Shown here in pieces: positions 60,273 to 64,000 of a stretch of 64,000 nucleotides of DNA; position 1 is the first letter of the stretch, and every line of letters starts with the position of its first letter. Under the pieces are notes generated by a model. That model searched no databases and had not been told where the DNA came from. It worked only from the letters and a program-made list of their open reading frames with translations. The stretch is from Taibaiella helva (GTDB lineage Bacteria; Bacteroidota; Bacteroidia; Chitinophagales; Chitinophagaceae), in NCBI RefSeq assembly GCF_003545695.1, contig NZ_QUZZ01000009.1, positions 62,001-126,000 of the forward strand, read 5' to 3'. Made by a program: the position numbers and the translations under genes.

Positions 60273-61022
60273 ATGGATAATGCGACACGATACCATTTCT
60301 CCGATTTTACCTTGTCTGAATATGATCTGCTGATTAAGAAGGCGAAGGAAGATTATATATTTCGATCTTTCCATGATTTTGGAAAGGATGAGCGTTTTAT
60401 TCTTTGGCGGCATGATGTGGACTTTTCAATGCATGCAGCAAGAAACCTGGCTCAAATTGAACATCAGAATGGTGTAAAGTCTACTTTTTTTATATTGCCA
60501 CATAGTGAATATTACAACCTGTTCGAGAAGGAGATCACAGATCTGGTGAAAGAAATTATTGCATTGGGGCATGAGATTGGCCTGCACTTCGACAGTCATT
60601 ATTATGGCATTAATAATGAAAAAGATCTCAATAAATACTTGCTGCAGGAAAAACGTTGGCTGGAAGAAATATTTAAAATAGACATCAAAGTATTTTCATT
60701 TCACGTCACTACGCCCTTTACCATGACTTGTGAAGCGTGGACCTATGCCGGGCTGATCAATACTTATGCATCATATTTCAAAGAGAACGTGGAATACTGC
60801 TCCGATAGTCATGGCCGCTGGCGTTTTAAACGATTAAAAGAACTGTTGGCAGAGGCCTCAGCCCCTTGTCTGCATATACTGACTCATCCGGAATGGTGGC
60901 AGCAAGAGCCAATGTCTCCCTGGCAGAAGATAGATCGATGCGTTTCACTAAGAGCCGAAAAAAACAGAGAATTTTATAAAGCAGCCTTGGTTAAACTTAA
61001 TACCCCAAATATAGATTGGTAA
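60273..61022 (+). CDS. Polysaccharide-deacetylase-superfamily protein
   Basis: 249 residues. [20 protein letters not shown] (catalytic and metal Asp), [35 protein letters not shown] (metal His pair) and [14 protein letters not shown] (C-terminal His). No signal peptide, so it is probably cytoplasmic, acting on a sugar nucleotide or lipid-linked precursor. Its stop overlaps the next start (TAATG). With the phosphoesterase and ATP-grasp genes it forms a compact module. Confidence 0.82.
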   Translation: MDNATRYHFSDFTLSEYDLLIKKAKEDYIFRSFHDFGKDERFILWRHDVDFSMHAARNLAQIEHQNGVKSTFFILPHSEYYNLFEKEITDLVKEIIALGHEIGLHFDSHYYGINNEKDLNKYLLQEKRWLEEIFKIDIKVFSFHVTTPFTMTCEAWTYAGLINTYASYFKENVEYCSDSHGRWRFKRLKELLAEASAPCLHILTHPEWWQQEPMSPWQKIDRCVSLRAEKNREFYKAALVKLNTPNIDW

Positions 61023-61924
61023 TGAGAAAAATTTCAATTGAAGAGCTTATTGCCCTGGTACCTCAATATAGTATTGCAGGAGATCCCTCCGGAAAGTACT
61101 TTACAAACATTAAGGTAATCAATGAGGCCAATCAGGAGTCGCTTGTTTGGGTCTCTCCATTGCGAAAAGATAAGCAGCAACTGCTGGATGAAACGCTTGC
61201 AGATATTATTATTTGTGATAGTTCTGTGGATGTGTCCCGGGTTAAGGATAATGGTAAATGCTGCCTTATCGTTGACAATCCAAAGCTGATTTTCCTAAGG
61301 ATCGCTTCCGAATTCTTTTCTCCGAAGATAGTGCCGGGTATTCATCCCTCTGCTGTTATCCATCCTGATGCGGTAATAGCAGAAGGAGTATATATAGGGC
61401 CTAATTCAAGCATCGGGGCCTGTATTATAGGCGCGGGATCCGTAATTCATGGTAACTGCCATTTGTATAGTAATGTAACTGTAGGTAAGCATGTTACTAT
61501 TAATGCCGGAACTGTTATAGGAGCTGATGGATTTGGCTATTCAAAAAATGAGCAGGGAGAATTTGAAAAATTCCCGCATATTGGCGGCGTTGTTATTGAA
61601 GATAATGTGGAAATTGGCGCCAATACCTGTATTGATAAGGGCACGCTTGGGAATACGCTTATCAGGAAAGGGGCCAAGATTGATAATTTGGTTCATATTG
61701 CTCATAACGTCGTGGTCGGTCAGAACTCAGTTGTAATCGCACTGGCAATGATCGGAGGTAGTACGGTTATAGAAGATAATGTTTGGGTTGCTCCAGCTTC
61801 AGCTATTCGCGATGGAATCATAATAGGTGCCAACAGCACAGTAGGCATGGGCGCAATCGTTACCAAGCCTATACCTGTTGAAGAAGTCTGGATTGGTAAT
61901 CCTGCGAAAAAAATGAGCAAATAG
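61022..61924 (+). CDS. LpxD-like acyltransferase (left-handed beta-helix)
   Basis: ATG 61022 is used ([20 protein letters not shown]); the TTG six bases earlier lies inside the deacetylase gene. 300 residues. An LpxD-type N-terminal uridine-binding domain (to about 105), hexapeptide repeats, [20 protein letters not shown], and the catalytic His in [12 protein letters not shown]. Late repeats ([20 protein letters not shown]) differ from housekeeping LpxD. It probably acylates an amino sugar in the surface glycan, perhaps one aminated by the enzyme at 55430, rather than serving lipid A. Confidence 0.82.
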   Translation: MRKISIEELIALVPQYSIAGDPSGKYFTNIKVINEANQESLVWVSPLRKDKQQLLDETLADIIICDSSVDVSRVKDNGKCCLIVDNPKLIFLRIASEFFSPKIVPGIHPSAVIHPDAVIAEGVYIGPNSSIGACIIGAGSVIHGNCHLYSNVTVGKHVTINAGTVIGADGFGYSKNEQGEFEKFPHIGGVVIEDNVEIGANTCIDKGTLGNTLIRKGAKIDNLVHIAHNVVVGQNSVVIALAMIGGSTVIEDNVWVAPASAIRDGIIIGANSTVGMGAIVTKPIPVEEVWIGNPAKKMSK

Positions 61925-61965
61925 AAGCAATAAGTATTATTTGGGAAAAATAAAGACTTATATAA

Positions 61966-63150
61966 TTGAGAAAAAAGAGAGTATTAATATTGAACAATGG
62001 GGTAAGTCAGAGAAATCCAGCATTGGTCAGCTTTGTAAAGGCGCTACAAAATGATTACCAGATTGTCATTGTAGGTAAGGAAAGAAGTTTTGAGGAGGCA
62101 AAAGCTCCAGGTATAAAATATATCGGGAATCATCGCTTGGTAAAGCTGCTGGACCTGTTGCATGAAATTCTGAGAAGACTCCTGAAATTGAGTGGCAAGA
62201 ATTTGGGGAGGCGAGTCAGCATATACATACATGTGTACCTGTATAATTTCCTTTCTTTCTTCAGGCTGTTCTTCCTGAAATTTGACCTTGTTCTTTGCCT
62301 GGAAACTGAAGCGCTTGAAAACTCGAAAAGGTTAAAGTTTTTTTTCAGGAAGCCTGTCGCCTACTTTATCTACGAAATATATGCGCAGCAGGTTGTTGAT
62401 ACAGATCACAGATTAAAGAAACTAATGACCAATATCGAAAGGAAGGGGCTTACCCATGCAGATATTATTATCGGCAGTGTAAACGACGTTTTAGGAAATT
62501 ACCTGTTGAAGGAATACGGATTGGAAGACAAAGAGCTTATCTCCTTTACAATCTGCCCCGATAATCCCGGCATCTGGTCGGCCCTGGACGATTATGATAA
62601 AAGACCTGTGAGGTTTTATTACCACGGGGCTTTATTCATAAACCGCGGCCTGGAGAACGCGATCCTGGCCATGAAGGATATCGACAATGCCGAACTCTAC
62701 TATAGGGGTTTCGGAAATTTTGAAGAGCACTTAAAGCAGCTGGTTGCAGAAAATAATCTCGAGCATAAGGTCTTCTTCCTGGATCCCGTAGACACCAGAA
62801 TGCTGACAGTTGAAGCCACACAATTCGATGTCGGCTTAACGATGGCCAGAATGAATGTTGCCAATCATCTATATGCGTGCGGCTTTAAGACATTTGAGAA
62901 CACTGCAGCGGGTACCGCGCTCATTGTTCCCGCAAGCTACCCGTTAATCCCATTTATCGAAAAGTACCAGAACGGATTTGTTTACCAGGATGCAACGGTC
63001 GAAAATATGCAGCAAGCTTTTAAATACTGCATAGAGAACAGGCATCTTATTAATACCTGGAAGATAAATTCCAGGAAGGCTTACGAGCAGGAATACAACC
63101 CGGCAGTCCAGGCATGGCAGCTGGTAGATACTTTTTTCAGATATATATGA
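61966..63150 (+). CDS. Glycosyltransferase (GT4-like)
   Basis: No ATG lies near the N-terminus; TTG 61966 gives MRKKRVLILNNGVSQRNPAL, a normal GT-B start. 394 residues. The C-terminal half has FYYHGALFINRGLENAILAM, AELYYRGFGNFEEHLKQLVA, VFFLDPVDTRMLTVEATQFD, FENTAAGTALIVPASYPLIP. It transfers a sugar to the growing lipid-linked repeat unit; donor and acceptor unknown. The amphipathic hydrophobic stretch near 80-110 may touch the membrane. Confidence 0.82.
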   Translation: MRKKRVLILNNGVSQRNPALVSFVKALQNDYQIVIVGKERSFEEAKAPGIKYIGNHRLVKLLDLLHEILRRLLKLSGKNLGRRVSIYIHVYLYNFLSFFRLFFLKFDLVLCLETEALENSKRLKFFFRKPVAYFIYEIYAQQVVDTDHRLKKLMTNIERKGLTHADIIIGSVNDVLGNYLLKEYGLEDKELISFTICPDNPGIWSALDDYDKRPVRFYYHGALFINRGLENAILAMKDIDNAELYYRGFGNFEEHLKQLVAENNLEHKVFFLDPVDTRMLTVEATQFDVGLTMARMNVANHLYACGFKTFENTAAGTALIVPASYPLIPFIEKYQNGFVYQDATVENMQQAFKYCIENRHLINTWKINSRKAYEQEYNPAVQAWQLVDTFFRYI

Positions 63151-63212
63151 ATTATTGCTGTTAATAATGGCTGCGCACAGCAGTACAGAATTGATAAATC
63201 GAACGGATAAAA

Positions 63213-64000
63213 ATGAGCGCTATCCAGCATATTAAAAAATTAGCAGGCGAAAGTGTGGTTTATGGGCTCTCGGGTATTCTTATCCGGTTCGTGGGGCTCT
63301 TAATGCTGCCTTTATTATCGAAGGCGCTTTCTCCTGCCGAGTATGGCATTATAGGAATGTACAGTTCCTCATTCTACATGACATTCTTGTTTGTTGTCTT
63401 TGCTATGGATAGCGCTACCTACCGCTATTATTTCGATAGCGGCAACGATGAGGCTACAAAGCGGAATACCCTAGCTACGTGGTATTATTTTCAACTGGCA
63501 ACTTCCGTTATTCTGGCGCTTCTGCTCTTTCTGTTCAGAGGGCCTCTTGGTGTATTTCTGTTCAAAGATACCAGGAAAAGCATCGAATTAGTAACATTAA
63601 TGTCGCTTGCTTTATTGATGTACGCGCTGCCCAACATTTTGGAAGCCTGGTACAGGTTGCAACGCAAGCCTTGGGGTGCTTTTTTTTATTCTGTTGCCAC
63701 GGCCGGTCTAAGCATCATCCTTTCTGCTTATTGTATTCTACAGTTGAAACTCGGTGCAATTGGATTCGTCATTGGTCAGCTCAGTAGCTTTACATTAGGA
63801 AGCCTATATGCTATTTTTACTTTAAAAGGCTGGCTTTCTCCCAAATACTTTAACAGGAAGCTGCTCGGAAATATGCTTCGATATGCAGTACCGTTTGTTC
63901 CTGCCAATATTGCCAGCCAGGCATTGGCTTTCCTTTTGAATTATTATCTGAAATCAAAACTGAGCTTCTCTGAGGCAGGGTTGTACTATATGGGTAATAC
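63213..64000 (+). CDS. Wzx-type polysaccharide flippase, 3' truncated by window edge
   Basis: An open frame of 262 codons runs from ATG 63213 to the end of the window with no stop. It starts MSAIQHIKKLAGESVVYGLS, then GILIRFVGLLMLPLLSKALS and PAEYGIIGMYSSSFYMTFLF, the typical N-terminus of the MOP flippase (Wzx/RfbX) family. At least seven hydrophobic segments follow. It moves lipid-linked repeat units across the inner membrane. It follows the glycosyltransferase gene by 62 nt. Confidence 0.88.
   Translation, partial: MSAIQHIKKLAGESVVYGLSGILIRFVGLLMLPLLSKALSPAEYGIIGMYSSSFYMTFLFVVFAMDSATYRYYFDSGNDEATKRNTLATWYYFQLATSVILALLLFLFRGPLGVFLFKDTRKSIELVTLMSLALLMYALPNILEAWYRLQRKPWGAFFYSVATAGLSIILSAYCILQLKLGAIGFVIGQLSSFTLGSLYAIFTLKGWLSPKYFNRKLLGNMLRYAVPFVPANIASQALAFLLNYYLKSKLSFSEAGLYYMGN

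Overview
The window reads as chromosomal DNA of a Bacteroidota bacterium, most likely of the Chitinophagaceae. Signs are: several secreted proteins with C-terminal type IX secretion (T9SS) sorting domains, promoters of the TTTG / TAnnTTTG type instead of the E. coli pattern, no consistent Shine-Dalgarno sequences, a split LanB-type dehydratase, and Bacteroidota-style CzcA and CcmE/CcmF genes. The organism call is inferred from these features, not from a database match.

Region 1 (1-3170) is the tail of a RiPP (lanthipeptide-type) cluster. A LanB dehydratase runs in from the left edge and is followed by a separate SpaB_C-type elimination protein and a small unknown ORF. Region 2 (3393-5540) is AT-rich. 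It holds a lone OLD-family ATPase/TOPRIM nuclease gene, a small gene that looks broken by a 16-bp duplication, and a decayed tRNA-3'-end-like sequence, directly beside intact tRNA-Leu(UAA) and tRNA-Gly(GCC) genes. This looks like the remains of an integrated element carrying a possible defence gene.

Region 3 (5911-36050) is mostly core genome on the minus strand. It contains an NlpC/P60 lipoprotein; a heavy-metal RND efflux operon (His-rich protein, TolC-type, HlyD-type, DUF190, CzcA-type); PaaZ; ACMSD; the cytochrome c maturation proteins CcmF and CcmE; PurN; an HD-type hydrolase; a DUF4197 protein; Bcp; TatD; FabG; a large TPR protein; a PstS-like lipoprotein; Tag; and a class I aminotransferase. 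Plus-strand exceptions are a polysaccharide-deacetylase-like protein, a DNRLRE/T9SS protein, paaZ, and a tandem pair of T9SS paralogues followed by the decayed start of a third. Intergenic spaces carry clear hairpin terminators, a perfect 60-bp palindrome, heptamer tandem repeats and three related short palindromes.

Region 4 (36349-64000) is all plus strand. After a SlyD-like isomerase and an ExbB/TolQ-like protein comes a surface-polysaccharide locus of about 26 kb that runs off the right edge. It has a WecA/MraY-type initiating transferase, Ugd, a large Wza-like SLBB protein, RmlB/C/A (no RmlD seen), a two-gene version of the type II mannose-6-P isomerase / mannose-1-P guanylyltransferase, a Wzz-like protein, Gmd and Fcl (GDP-L-fucose), and a complete WbpA-E-D-B set for UDP-GlcNAc(3NAc)A. 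An L-2-hydroxyglutarate oxidase gene follows wbpB almost without a gap. Next come an aminotransferase with two SDR enzymes, a tightly overlapping phosphoesterase / ATP-grasp / deacetylase module, an LpxD-like acyltransferase, a glycosyltransferase and a partial Wzx-like flippase.

The most interesting items are the proposed 2-hydroxyglutarate recycling by the oxidase beside wbpB, the uncharacterised phosphoesterase/ATP-grasp/deacetylase module, the orphan ATPase-TOPRIM gene in its tRNA-side island, and the 60-bp palindrome that appears to combine a terminator with the -33 element of the next promoter.
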